A DNA stretch of 64,000 nt from Chrysomallon squamiferum (GCA_012295275.1 CM022676.1:2434313-2498312), one strand, 5' to 3'. Shown: positions 13,458 through 27,141, counted from the first letter of the stretch. Translations and numbers: made by a program. The notes: generated by a model from the letters alone, not told the origin.

Positions 13458-14010
13458 TTCATTGTTATTGTTGTTTAATAAATTTAATCTTAAAGTCTAT
13501 TTAAATGTGAAATGTTTTACAAAGGATTGTGAGATAGTTATTTATAATTAGACAGGAAAATCTTTAACAGTGGACAAAAGTAATTATTTATAATATTTAT
13601 AAAGCATAAATAGATTATATGTTCTAAATTCTGTTTTCTTCTCTTTCTCCTTTCTTATACTTTCTTCTCCCCTTCCATTTGTGTATTCCCTCTTTCATTT
13701 TCATGTTATTTCGTATCTGCTTTCTTCCAGTGCTTGACTAGCGCCTTGTATTTAAAATAAAACAATAACATCTCCTGTTGACTGTGCAACAACTGTCTCG
13801 ATATGTGCAGACCATTCAACAGTTTATAAAGATTATTTACAGTTAAAAAAACTAAGTCAGTGCTTTAACCGCATATTTTATTTGTTAATTTTACGTTAGA
13901 CTAGCGGAGACAAGAATCACAGAGGGTATAGTTTCTTTATATCACCGGTCACATGACCCGTAATTTACATCCGGTATAAAGCTTTTCCGTTTTTCTTAGA
14001 TTTTTTAACC
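12443..14010. other. 5' flank of gene A, shared with fragment set D
   Basis: From about 12,970 to 14,010 this is homologous, in the same gene orientation, to the 5' flank of the minus-strand signal exons at 58,338-58,392 and 60,632-60,686. It includes a (TTA)n tract (13,405-13,455) and a following LFNKFNLK-like frame that is only repeat translation. A stretch at 12,780-12,960 is an inverted copy of gene A intron 1 sequence near 14,340-14,560. No gene is seen. Confidence 0.6.
13947..13958 (+). promoter_or_regulatory. Palindromic E-box element upstream of gene A
   Basis: GGTCACATGACC, a variant of the GGTCAYGTGAC element found 85 bases upstream of the minus-strand signal exons. Here it is about 52 bases upstream of the first ATG because of a deletion in the leader. 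A TATAAAG string at 13,975 lies too close to the ATG to be a confident TATA box. Confidence 0.45.
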
Positions 14011-17000
14011 ATGTCCACAGTAATCACTGTTATTTTATTAACAAGTTTAACATTGACTTCAACTGGTAAGTTCTACTTTATTTGTTTTTGTTTATGTCTT
14101 AATAACTATAACACTTGCCTTTCACAGACATGTCGATGAGACGATGAAGTATTTTATAAATAGGTTTCTGAACTGATTTCTTTTTTATCTGTTAGTGTTA
14201 CATTTCTTCATTTACGTTGTTCTTAGATTCTTTAACCATGTCCACAACAATGACTGTTATTTTATTAACAAGTTTAACATTGACTTCAACTGGTGAGTTT
14301 TACTTTATTTGTTTTTGTTTAGCTATAAATACAAGTCTTCAGTTTTGAAGTATTTTATAAACAGGTTTATAAGTGATTTTTAGTTTGGATAAGTGCAGTG
14401 TTTGGTTTCATATATTTATAGTTCTTGAGTTGTTGTTTTTTATTTGTAACTGATTACCTTTATCAAAATATAGCTGCTTCATGTACATGCGATGTTATCT
14501 GACTGATATTGCAGTATATTTATACCTACATTCAGACCGTTACATTATATACTTTATTTTTGAAATATATATGAAATCTACTTGTATTGTGTGCATGGCT
14601 GTGTCTCTCTCTCTGTCTGCCTGTCTGTCTGTACTGCTCTCTATCTGAGTGTATCCGTGTGTTTGAAAATATAATCATATTACTCCCGTCAATTATACTT
14701 TCCTCTTAAATACTATGTTTTTATTTACATTTTATTTCGAAAAATGTTCTTATTCTATTATTAATCTTTTGCATTTTAAATAATCTCTTGAGAATATTAT
14801 TGTTTCATTTTTTTGTATTTCAAACTTAGTGGTTTAAATTTATTTAAATACATTACTAATCTATTATTCTATGAATTTGACATAGACTAATTCTTCAATT
14901 TCGATGAAATATTTGAAATATAGAAGCAAACTCATTAAATTAAAATTAATGTTTTCTTCTGATTTATATGATAAACGTATTCTGCAGATTAAGAAATATA
15001 TAAGATTGACAATGGAAACGTTTACTACATTTTTGAGTTATTTCATTGTACATGTGTACTTACAGGTGAAGCCGCAAAACTGACAATCAGCCCACGTCCT
15101 GTTTATGAAGGAGTTCCCGTGACAGTCATATGTAGTCTTGGTAACATTATCAGTGAGGTTGATATACTTACTTCTGTATCAGTGAGCAGAAGACTTCTCA
15201 GCAATCGCAGTACTAGTGTTATGATAGCTTCTGCTATCACTCTAAAGAATGGAGGTAAAGCTGGTTTTAAAAGATGTTAAACAACTTTGTATCTAGAGCG
15301 ACAGTGACAGGAAAGTCTGACAACAATGACAAATCAGGATCTTTTATCCAGGTTCAACTGACAGGAATGACTTGCAGTGATTCAGGAGAATATTTATGTG
15401 TAATTGGTTATAACACGCTTGCTGGTAATCCAGATATGTCTAAAAGTTCTGAAAACATCACCATTCTAAGTAAGTGAAAACATGATTTATTTTTATGAGT
15501 TGTCGTGCATTTAGAGAATTTCATTTCTTGTGTTGTTGATTATATAACACTACCAACGAAAGTAAGTTAAAGCATGGTTTTATATAATATTAGTTGTCGA
15601 CGTATTTGGGTGAATTCACTTCTTTTATTACTGATTATACAACATTACTAGAGAAAGTAAGTGAAGATGCCATTTCAAATAAATGAAATGTTTATGTGTT
15701 TTATGTCTCCTATTTGTACTTGTGTAAAAATATCTAAGTAAATAAGCGAGAAAGAAAATGTTCAACAGAAACAATTACTTTTCAAAATTAGTCGAAAAAA
15801 GTATATTTGTATATAATACAAATTTCGTCTAAGTATCTAACTGTCTAAATATATATATATATATATATATAATTGAACTAAATTACAGAAAAAAGCAGTG
15901 TTTATTTATTTCCTGTTTTTATATTTCAGCAAAGCCAGGTGAAATCGAAATGATCGTTACACCAAGAAAGGAGTTCAGCCCCTATGTTGTCAGTGAAACT
16001 GTAGAGTTCAGGTGTAATGGAAATGTTGGTAACCCAGCACAGTCCTGGTCGTGGCAGTCGAAGTACGCTGCTGACATGCAGTGGATGCCGTACCCATATA
16101 CAGACAGAATCAAAGATGACCCACCTACACTATCTGGGTGTGAGAACAGAGGAAGTTCTGTTTTAAATCACACTGTATCTCTCACTGACAACGCACGAAT
16201 GTTCAGATGCATTGTGGGTAACACTGAGTTGTATTCTGCAAACTTTACCATCAATACTGAAAGTAAGATTTCAATTTATTTGGTTTTAGAATGAAAATCA
16301 TTGCTGTATGAGGAAACCATTGTTATATGTAACGTATAACAACATTGTTTTAAGAAGGCAACTGAATTGAAATGATTTAACGGAAGAAAACGACAGCCAT
16401 CATGTTGATGTTATGTCGTGTTTTAATTTGCTAATCTCCATGTTTTGTCATTTCTTGTAGAAGCCAGCTTATTGGATTACGTAAATAATGATTTATTATC
16501 TTTCAGTCACCCAACACGAATAGGCTACTTGATGTGTTGAAACACACACTATGAACAGTCAGTGTATTAGCACTGCACTCAAGTCTATTGCGTTACTTTC
16601 TTTCCATTTTTCTGTTAATCACTGCAGCTAAGCATCTTTCTGCAGTATGCAGTTTTCATTTCATCTATGCACTTCTGCATGTGTTTCTGTTTTCCTCTTT
16701 GTTTGTGTGCTGTATCAATATAAAAGTAATAATTATTTTATTTCTAAATCTCATGTTTCTTTTTTATAAATGATAAGTACCGTCTTGTTTATGTATAAAC
16801 AATGTTAATACTGACTCATTTCAGTTTAAAATGTAACTCGAACGTACCAGGAGAGTAGATCATACAGAATTATATTTCAATTGGTGCTGACTTATAAATA
16901 ATATCATACAAATCACTCTAATTATTGCTGTGTTATTCATCGGGTAAAGATAATTGTGAAATGACGGATTTATATTTGTGTAGTGTTTTAATCGTGCACT

Positions 17001-18071
17001 ATTATGTATGTTACAACATAAACATTTTAACATTTACCTCAGCAAGTAAAATAATTTTCATAATTGTTTATTTCTCAACATTTTTTTTGTGTTTTTGTAT
17101 TAAAGAAAAGCTCATCAATCGAGGAAGTATATTTGTAAATTTTCCCATGTTAATTTTTAAATTTTATTATTATTATTATTTTTCTTTTTATATAGACATT
17201 ATGTTTATTTTACACTGAAAGTAAGTCTTGGTATTAATAGTAATATGAAATTTTTCTATTTTTAGTCTGCATTATAGATACTACGATATTTTTATTTTAT
17301 GATATTTGATGCCGATATCTTTACAAGTTTGAAACTCGTGGTTTATACTGCTTTGTAAGCTTTAGAAGATTTAGATGTAATAATGAGGATAGCTATAAAA
17401 ATATAGATAATACACACTATATATGTAATGTCTTAAATAATTATTTTATCAACACATCTTTACAGTAAAGTTGATTGTGTTTACCTTTAAGTTGAAAATT
17501 AATTTGAATACATGGACTAAACAATTATATCAGTCAATTATTGTGATAGTATATTCGATGTAATCATGGATGATATTGACTTGGTTTATAATCATTAATT
17601 ATATGAACATATTTAACGTTGCTTTCCAAGCCGGTGTCACATCGACTGTAAAAGAAAATATCATCGATTGTGAATGTAACAAAACTGCTGTAACTGCCAT
17701 TGCTGTAGTTATAATTGATTTTCTAACATTACCATTGAAAATAAGAGAAGGCGTGATTTTTATGTATTGGTAATTAATCTTCAAACAATATGTCTGGGAA
17801 CCATGGAAGTGATGAAGATAATGAAAGTTCTGAAGATTACTGATATAATCAGACAAATGTAAAACCTGCGAATCAACCCAGTCAGTAAAGATGTCTGTGA
17901 AGAACACACAAGATCTGAAGTTTGTCAACAGTCAGTCACTGATTCACTGAATAAAACTGACGTGAGCAACAATACAGCAGAGAGCCAACATCCAACCAGA
18001 CAGAATCACAATAATGTTGATCAACAGAAAACAAAACATATTACTACTATTGATGTGAAAATCAAATTATA
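14011..18071 (+). pseudogene. Gene A: two-Ig-domain membrane receptor, decayed
   Basis: Modules in order are as follows. Signal exon 14,011-14,065 (MSTVITVILLTSLTLTST, 55 nt, GTAAGT donor), with a second copy at 14,238-14,292. Ig1 exon 15,066-15,469 carries two single-base insertions near 15,254-15,278 relative to genes B and C; the frame stops at TAA and the rest (from VNNFVSRATV) is readable only in another frame. Ig2 exon 15,930-16,262 is intact, with 333 nt, phase 1-1 and core residues C, W-x-W, C and FRC. The stalk/membrane remnant at about 17,630-17,708 has DCECNKTAVTAIAVV. Its expected acceptor is mutated and the second half is replaced by sequence homologous to an intron at 63,775-63,830. 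A tail-like stretch at about 17,791-18,071 is open only in pieces (MSGNHGSDEDNESSEDY, later NKTDVSNNTAESQH). Two frameshifts by insertion could also be assembly error, but the damaged membrane exon argues for a pseudogene. Confidence 0.75.
14238..14292 (+). other. Duplicated signal-peptide exon in gene A
   Basis: Codes MSTTMTVILLTSLTLTST plus a split Gly and ends at GTGAGT after 55 nt, like the exon 173 bases upstream. It has no E-box of its own. Either an alternative first exon or a remnant of a small tandem duplication. Confidence 0.6.
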
Positions 18072-18359
18072 AACAAATGAAGTAGTTTCAAAATTAATTT
18101 CTTTTTTATTCCAGACTTTTTTTTTTTCTTCAGCTCAGTACACTTAGCTACGTTCTTCATTATTTCAGATAATTTCTAGATGCCAGTGATTGTTTGTGGA
18201 TTCTGCTTAACTAATCAAGGAATAGCTTTATTTCTATCTTCTAATTCTGATATAGCAAAAAAAAAATCTTTAAAAAGAAGTTTATACTATGTTGACTGTT
18301 TTAGTTCCACACTGAGTAATATGCTTATTAACATAGATAAAGTTACAGCTTAATGCCTG

Positions 18360-18417
<58 letters not shown>

Positions 18418-21352
18418 AGAGTGACATAAATGCAAATCTGCTTTTTTATTTTACTTAAAAACCTTTTATAAAACTTTTTAACAGTTTTGAATATAATGTT
18501 TGCAGTAAGAACTTCCATGACAGATTAAAATATATTAAATAAAATTGTGAAAAACTTTGAAACAAATTTATTTTCTCTTTCATTCTTTCTTTCCTTCTTC
18601 AATAGATGATAGAGCATCACTATTACTATTATATACCTGGTTTTTATGTATGTAAAGTTTCACCAATACATATGTTGAATATGTATGGTTTGAGCCCAGA
18701 AATTACCAATTGTTGGCCTGCTCTGTCAGTATGTTTTGTTGTGGAATATCCTGGATGACCATTTTGATGAGACGGACCAGAATGTTTACATTTGATATGA
18801 TTATATTTCTGATTTATTATCTGCAATTATAGTTTGTAAATTAGATATTACTGTTACTTGTCTAGTTTTAGTAATCAGATTACACATTTTGCATCACCTT
18901 GTCCTTTGATATTACAGTAATAATAATTTTATTATTAATATTATTATTTATTGGATATTTCTAATTTTCTTTTTTAAAATGTATTTTCTCCACTTCACTT
19001 GTTTTTACCATACTAAAGTTTAATTCATAAACATTATTTATTTTATTCCTATTAATGTGTTTCTATTAGAATCAACATGAACAGAAACAACACCATCAAG
19101 CAGTAAGTAACATAATCACATTGTTAGCCCTAACCTTGTGCTAATCATTCATGTAACCTCAGTTCCCCTTCCACTGGTTTTAATAAAAAAAACTGAAATC
19201 TTATTTTGCAAAATCACTAATTGATTTTAATAAAAATAATTATTATAATTATAATATTTGTATTGGTGATAAATATAATTTTTCTGATAAAGTCCAGTTT
19301 GAAAATTTACATAATTTTTTATATTATTTTACTATTTAGCTATAAAACTGTTAATTATTATTATATTAATAGGTAATTGTATATGAATACATGATGTGTA
19401 TTTATAGATTAGTTAAATAACTGTCACTTGGTTGGAGTCTTTCATACTGTTATGTCTCATCTCATCCTTTACTCCTAAAAAAAAAAATTAAAAATTTGTT
19501 ATTACATTAAACTTATACTTTAATACTTTTGTTAAAAGTACTGACTTCAAAATCTCCTTTTTAAATTAGCTTTATTTACAATAATACAATTCAGTATTGC
19601 TAATCATTGGATGTGGGTAATTTTTAGCCATGCTTTCCCAGCATACATGTGTTCAAGCATGCTTGTATTGGTCACAGTCTCAGACTTATAATTAATGCTG
19701 TGGCATATTTAGCTGCTTGTTTCTAAGTGTCTGGCTGTTTTAAAATATTAGCTGAATAAAAGTCTTTACTCAGACCGCTGTTTAAAGTTCTATATCATGG
19801 CTGGTGTAGTTATAACATGATGTTACTGTTACAAATGTTAAAGTTAAATACAAAGCATGAAACCTTTTATTTTTTATATTTTCATTTTTTTAAGATATTT
19901 ACTCAAAATTACTTTGAAATGTCATTCTTAGATTTATGTTTAGGTTTGTGTTTGTTTTTGAAATTAGTATACTCTTTTACTTATTTTTCTGTTTATTGAT
20001 ATTTTTCATATATTTAAAAAATTGTGTTCATTTTTAAATAGTTTAATGTATTGTAATATAATTTACAACAGCAGAAACAACACAGTCAGTCAGTGTTTGT
20101 ATACATATATACATGCGAGTACTCCTTCCTTTAACAAGCTGGTAATTATTTAAGTAATAGATAGTATTTCAATTTTTTTTCTGTGACAATGTTTTATCCC
20201 ATCTTCTGTTTCACACAAAACAGAGGCAAAACTGAAATCATGTAAGTATAGGGATCACATTAAATAGAAAGATAATGGTGAATATAATTAAAAATAATCT
20301 TCAGTTCAGTTTTGAACTTTGATAATGATACTAAAACATCATGAAATAAATAGATGTAATAATTTTCTTTATTAAGTCAGCATTGACTGGTTTTGTTATA
20401 TTATACATTTTACCCCATACTTTATTTCTTTTTTTTATCTTTTTTTTTCTTTTTTTTTTTTATTAACACTAATAATTATTATTATGATTATAGATATGTA
20501 TCCGATTTCTTGTGATTACATTAAATATTAAAATTGTAATTTTCGATATTTGTTAATATTACTAGAAAAACTATAGAAAAACTATATAAAAATGTGTTCA
20601 AGATTTTTTATTTTTTCAAGGAGCAGTGTAAAAGCATTGTTTGAAATTTAAATAGTGGAACTTTTAAAATCTTGTTTGATGTAAAGAATGTATTGTGATT
20701 TTCTCAGTTGCTCATTTTAAATCCTATATTAAGATATTTTATTCATTTTTCTTATCAGCTTTTGTTGCACAAATAATGTTTTCATTTTAGATGTGTGACT
20801 TGTTTATGGAGTAAAGCTGATATTTGTCTCACATTCACTTTCACTGTATAAACTGAAAACAGTTTAAAGCAGTATTACTACACAGTTAAATAACACAAAA
20901 GGTGTTTTTATTTGTTCCAGATGCTGCAGGCAACAATCACTCAGATTGCTCAGTTTGTTTCCTGATGTGAGATATGTTTTACTTTGTGCATGTTTTGCAT
21001 GTAAGGTGTTGGTAGCTAAATACAAAACATTCACAGCCCATTTTATTGATTTTATTTCAACTTCTTCATTGCATGAAAATACAGTCAGATTGATTAATGT
21101 TGTGTTTTCAAATTTTCTTTTTTATCACCACCTAAAACTGCATCTCTGTTGCAGATAATCTCTCTGTCAGGCACATCAATTAGTTCACAGTCTGTCAGAT
21201 TACAGAATTGGTTGGAAATGCAAAACCTTGTTCTGTTCTTCTGTACAAACAAAAATGAAACTACACTTTTAATACTGAAGAGCTTTTTTGAAAAATTGAT
21301 AAATAAACTGGTTAAGATTTGGAAGATGAACATTCAAACTCTTACTACCACC

Positions 21353-21409
<57 letters not shown>

Positions 21410-22017
21410 CAGTGCCTTTGTTTTTTGGATCATATTTATTTAGATTTTCTAACTATACACAGTATCTATATGCATGAACCCCCTATATATCACTATTAAC
21501 TAATATAAACAATCACACTTACTAAAACATTCTCTAAGTTAAGAGGTAAGGCAATGTATATAATGTGTATAATATTCTGAAACATGATATAGAAATATTA
21601 TAGGGTTTGCTTACAAATATTGAATTGTTTCAATTGAAATGTTCTAAATAACAAGAACATTTGAAATGTTTATAATATTTTTACATGAGTCTAGTAAATG
21701 ATAACGGCAGAGAAATGCATGCAGCATTTGAATCTTTTTTTCTTTTCTTTTTTAGAATTTAATTTTTTGAAGAAATAAGATATATATCATTTTATATCTG
21801 ATTGGAAATTCACAGGATATACAAATTACTGGTTTGTTTAACAGCATTCTACTTGGTATCTGGTCTAAGAAGATGCCTGTTTAAAAATAAGAGTACTCCA
21901 TAATATGATCAGCTTTCTCTAATACTAATATAAGATCATAAGTATGATTAACATCTGGTAACTGCTAATGTATAAAATAAATGTTAAAGATGTAAACTTT
22001 TAATGTTTTATTTTCAG
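18072..22017. other. A+T-rich intergenic/intronic stretch
   Basis: Contains a (CA)n tract at 18,367-18,415 and a (TAA)n tract at 21,353-21,409. Several small AG...GT-bounded pieces could be 5' exons of gene G, for example 19,070-19,102, about 20,224-20,241 and 20,921-20,966, but none joins in a consistent frame. The open frame at 21,149-21,499 ends in the (TAA)n tract. I cannot support a gene in this stretch. Confidence 0.5.
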
Positions 22018-23193
22018 CTGAAGTCTGTGAATGTGACTGTACAGTGGTTCTTAGTGTGGTTCTGGCTGTCTGGATGGTTGTTGTAGTTGTCTACTTATTT
22101 CTGTATATGACCCTCCTGAGTAAGTATAATTTTAAAAACATTTCATAAAGCCAAGTAACTGGTTACAAACCAGTTTCATTATGGAAGACAGTTTTCTATT
22201 TCTTTATTTTAGGTAACATACATAATATAGGTTTGGCTGCCTTTAAGACTACCTGAAAATACAGTATCAGTTAATCAAATTTAATTATTTATTTATTTAT
22301 TTATTATTATTTTTCAAGTCTTTTGGAGATAAACTATTTAATGTAGAAGTGAAATAACTAAACAATGATATATTAGTGGTGTACACATTTTATATCTGTT
22401 TCTGAAGATTTTAAAAAACGATGGATTGTCCTTGTGGTTTTTGGTTTCATACAAATTGCTCTTGGGCTGATTTCTGTGGGCTGTCTTAGTATGGAACATA
22501 CATGTAAGTAAATGCATATTGCCTTACCTATACTGCAGAGTAGGTTTGAATTAAATGTTAGAATGTCTGTCCTTATCAATTCGACAGTAATATTTCACAG
22601 TGAATGGTTTCTGGTTTGAATATCACAGTTCTAGTTAACTTAAACTTTAACAAATTTGTATTTAAATGTCACAGTTCTAGTTAACTTAAACTGTAACATT
22701 TGTATTTCAGTATCACAGTTCTAATTAATTTAAACTGTGTAACACATTTGTATTTAAATATTACAGTTGTAGTTAATTTAAACAGTGTAAGATATTTGTA
22801 TTTAAATATTACAGTTCTAGTTATTTTCAACAGTGTAACAGTTTTATTTGAATATCAAGTTCTAATTAATTTAAACTGTAACACATTTGTATTTAAATAT
22901 TACAGTTGTAGTTAATTTAAAGTGTAACATATTTGTGTTTGAATATCACATACTAGTTAAGTTAAGCAGTGTAACACATTTGTATTATCATAACTGTGCT
23001 AGTTAATACAAAAAGTGTTACTGATTTCATAATTGTGTTAATTTCAGGCAGTTCATGTAAAAGCGATGTTTATGTGGCAGGGGCATTTTTCTGTGCTTTG
23101 TCTCTGCTCTGTGGAGCAGTGGTTGTCATTGTTGTACTGTTACGGAGAGGTGGGTGGTTTACCACTGATCCAAGCTTTAGACGTACACGTTAA
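22018..23193 (+). CDS. Gene G: multi-pass membrane protein, three 3' exons (5' end not found)
   Basis: Three exons join in frame through phase-1 introns. Exon 22,018-22,119 (102 nt) codes EVCECDCT and then a hydrophobic helix (VVLSVVLAVWMVVVVVYLFL). Exon 22,408-22,503 (96 nt) codes FKKRW, a second helix (IVLVVFGFIQIALGLISVGC) and a Cys-containing loop. Exon 23,048-23,193 (146 nt) codes SSCKSDVYVAG, a third helix (ALSLLCGAVVVIVVLL), a basic RRGGWFTTDPSFRRTR tail and TAA. All six splice boundaries have AG/GT. The total is about 114 residues with three membrane segments and an upstream part still missing. The pattern recalls small tetraspan families (MS4A/CD20-like), but no diagnostic motif is visible, so I leave it unnamed. 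AATAAA signals follow at 23,263 and 23,276. The last exon is duplicated in the left arm. Confidence 0.65.
22615..22990. repeat. Minisatellite (unit ~55-58 bp) in the last intron of gene G
   Basis: Six to seven imperfect copies of a unit with CACAGTTCTAGTTAACTTAAA and a CATTTGTATTTAAATAT part. It marks the inner boundary of the right arm and corresponds to the repeat cut by the assembly gap in the left arm. Confidence 0.8.
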
Positions 23194-25235
23194 ATGTTCA
23201 ACATAACGTTAATTGAAAAGAAACAAAATCTTATTTAAGAAATTTCTTCAGTTTGACAACAAAATAAAATACATGAATAAAAAGAATGAAATATTATAAT
23301 AATGATGATGATGAAATATGAAATATTAAATGTAATTTTTAAATACAAAATAAAACGAAAGTTAATTCTTTTGGAATTTTTTTTTTATCCTTTTCAAGGT
23401 ATTTTAATCTAAATGTGTGAGACAAAGTTTTAAGAATGGTTGTAGATTTTTGTTTTTATTTTAAATTGAGCTTTATTTTTTAAATATTGTTTTGTAACAT
23501 GCATATGTCAAATATTAATTTCATATTTATACATCTGCTTTGATAACTTTGTATTAGTGATTCACATTTCAAAACTTCTTAAACTAATTTAATTTGACTT
23601 AAAAATTCACATATGTGATATGTATTCTAATAGTTAAGTTTTTGTTATCTTTTTAATTTTTTTGAATTGTAATATATCTAGGTAAGTTGATCTGTTTGTT
23701 TTATAAAATATGTTTATATAAAAACGAATATAAAAATGCTTATAAGTTAAATCAGTGAAACCTGGAAACATTTTTCAAGTTTAAATTCATTTTGATAGTT
23801 TTATTTAATTTAATTTAGTTTAAAGTACTTTAAATACTCAGTTTACACTTTTCAGGTTCATGGAATCTTACAGGTCAAACATCAGGTGGGTAAGTGTAAG
23901 TCTGTGACTAAATGTATAATTCAAACACACACTCACATACACATACGCACACACTTACACACACACACACATAGAGACATACCAAACACACGGACACACA
24001 CACACACACACACACAAACAAACAGACAGATTAAACAGATGCTCACAAATACACATAGATACACTTTATTTTGTCTTTCTTTTGTTTGTGATGAAAACAC
24101 CACGTCGGCTACCACCATTTGAAGTAACTGAAAAAAAACCCAGAAAAGCGAAAGAAAAAGAAATCGAAAAAGGAGCAAGGAAAATAGAAAAATCTAAAGA
24201 ATCAGACACAACAGAAAATCAGAAACTTTAAAATGTCAGTTACTAATGATGAGAGACTGATCAACATCAATCTTTTAAACTTATTTTCAGTTAGCAAATA
24301 GATTAATATTATAAATTTTAAATGATACATCTTAGTTAAATCATTTTGTTAAGCCATCCAAGGCGTGTAATTTAGTTTGTTGATTGGAAGCTAAATTCCT
24401 GTTAAAATGAGAAGGCAAATGTTAATGCTAAGTGAAAATTAAATTTAATAAAATGTACTGTCATCTGAAACAAAAATATCAATTAAAATGTCCTACATAT
24501 GTCAAATCAATCATCATTTTTGTCGGTTAGTTTTGAGTAGTGGAAAACTCAGATCAGATTTGATGATACTGATGATGCAAAACAAAACTGATTCTTGTCA
24601 GTTAACATTTTTTAGTTGTCTTTTTTCTGCTACCTGGACATTTTTATCTTTTAATGTTTTAATAATTTAACTTAGAACTTAGTACTAATTGTTTTTATTA
24701 TTTAATTTTTCTAAAAATATCTAAAGAAATCAAGGAAGTAGAAACTAAACTAAAAATAAAACACTGACAAATACTGCTTTGTCATTATAACAACCTTAAT
24801 AATAATAATATAATAAATCTTTAACAACGGTACTTCCGTCATTTCTGATGGAAGGGGCAGGTTGACAATTAGAGCGTAATGGTGTATTTGTCTGGGTGTG
24901 AATTTATATATGTAATGTATTTTTTATGTTTCTGTATGTCATGATGTTGCTTGTGAGTGTATGCACACGCATGAACATATATATCTATGCATACAAAATG
25001 TTAACAAAAGTAATTACTGATTTAAAATTATAAATGGAAATTATGTTAGGAGGTTGGTGGAGAAGATATGGAAGATATAGCAAGGCTTTTTAAAATGTTA
25101 GACAGAAAAGCGTCAAGCACTGACTGCTGCACGTTATATAGTTCAATAGTATAGTGAAAAGTAAGAGACTAAGCCCAGCATACATATATATATATATTTT
25201 TTTTTTTTGGGGTAGGGATTATTTTTATTACTTGT

Positions 25236-25346
<111 letters not shown>

Positions 25347-25375
25347 CTACATTGGTTTTCTGATGTCTGAGCGGC

Positions 25376-25388
25376 GAACTTTCTCGAA
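25376..25388 (-). promoter_or_regulatory. Heat-shock-element motif (right-arm copy of 8556)
   Basis: GAACTTTCTCGAA, the reverse complement of a perfect nTTCnnGAAnnTTCn site. It lies next to a long (TTA)n tract. Confidence 0.45.
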
Positions 25389-25830
25389 GGTAAAGTCAGA
25401 TAACATTGTTAACTAATACATTCATTTTTGAATCTAGAGCCAGATTATTAATAAAAAAATACAACTGATGTCTACATCTGTGTACACTTTCAAGCTCTGA
25501 GTGATATTTTAGCTGAACTAGATGTCAGCTTCACACTTTGGTTTTCTTTCTAATGAAATTGTACGGTTGAAATAATTATTAATGCATTTGAGTATTTTTA
25601 TTTTAAAAACGTTTTCCACTCGAACTTTGACCTGCGTTTTATCTGAGTAGATAACTTTTAGAGGAACATCAATCGTTGCATCGTTAACAATTATGTTTGA
25701 GAACATTATTTTGTGGGTAATAAAAATAAATATTTATTTTCAGCGTAATACTCAAATGTACCATTTATATTTGTCAGTTTAATTAGTCCGGTTTTTTATT
25801 TGTTTATTGCTGTTATTGTTGTGTTGTGTA

Positions 25831-25902
<72 letters not shown>

Positions 25903-25908
25903 TTATTA

Positions 25909-25944
<36 letters not shown>

Positions 25945-25977
25945 TTATCTAAATTGTTTTTCGCATGTCGAAGGGCC

Positions 25978-25990
25978 GAACATTCTCGAA
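25978..25990 (-). promoter_or_regulatory. Heat-shock-element motif (right-arm copy of 7963)
   Basis: GAACATTCTCGAA. All consensus positions are kept, although the adjacent bases differ from the left arm (AGGGCC here against a GGCGCTT-type context there). Confidence 0.45.
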
Positions 25991-27089
25991 GGTAAAGTTT
26001 GATAACATTGTTAACTAGGTCACTGGACTGCGTGACAAAGTCTATTACGTACATTCTTTATTCGAGGGGCGGATTATGCAGGGTTTCCAAGTTTCTAATA
26101 AAGAAATAAAATTGATAAACTGATATCAACTTCTGTGTACACTCTGAAGTACTGAATAATATTTTAGCTGAACTAGATGTCAGCTTCACAGTTTGATTTA
26201 CTGACGAAGTGGATATGGCGACAAGCAATGGAAGAGAGCAAAGCGAATAACTGTGAACAGACAAATACTGTAAAGTTTACAGTGTAATCTTTATAATTTG
26301 AAACTACGGATATTTAGTTATTGTTTCGCAAATCTTCATTATCTAAAGACTAATCCGCTCCTTCATTACATATACATCCAATATACACTGCATACATTCA
26401 ACACATAACGACGATTTCAGTGTATTTGTTATAAATAAACAATTATGTTTAGAAATGTATCTACATAAAAATCACTAATAATAATAATATTTGTTTGTAA
26501 CAAAAATAATAACTTACCCCTTCTAGAAACGTCACCTTTAGCAATGTGTTGTATATGTAAATTATTTCCTAGTAAACGTATGTTTCCATGAAAACAAAAC
26601 AAAATAGTTAATAATTTCAATTTTAAATTTACATATTTAAATATAATAATAAGTAGTAGTTATCTTCTTAATATATTCCTAATTTTATTTTATGAAAACT
26701 GAATTAAAAATCACTTTACCATTGATATAGTGATTTATTTTTCAAACGTTATCCACTCTAACAATGAGGAGTTTCAGGGAGATAACACTTATACACTGAT
26801 CCTTAAACCATCAAGAAGCATTTGACGAAATTATTTTTTTTGGTAATAAAATTAAATATTTATATCAATATTTATCCTCCGTCCACCATGTTATACCTGA
26901 CAGTTTATTCAAGTGAGTTTAGGCTTATTATTTTGTACTACGTTTTTTCAGCCCTCTAATTGTTTTACTTTTTATTTCGTTCTTCTTTTATTTTTTTTTT
27001 ATTTTTGGTTCGTTTCTTCGTTTGTTTCTTTTGTTTTGGTGGGGAATGGGACTCTTGTTGGATTTCATTTTATTTCATTTTATTTTATA

Positions 27090-27141
<52 letters not shown>

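Noticed and set aside
16588-16773. Frame MRYFLSIFLLITAAKHLS..., repeated at 54,176-54,361
   Set aside because: It looks like a hydrophobic peptide, but it lies in the intron after Ig2 in both gene copies and is conserved only as duplicated intron DNA.
21149-21499. 116-aa frame upstream of gene G
   Set aside because: It ends in a (TAA)n-derived Asn run, and its first half has no compatible splice to the exon at 22,018; coding use cannot be supported.
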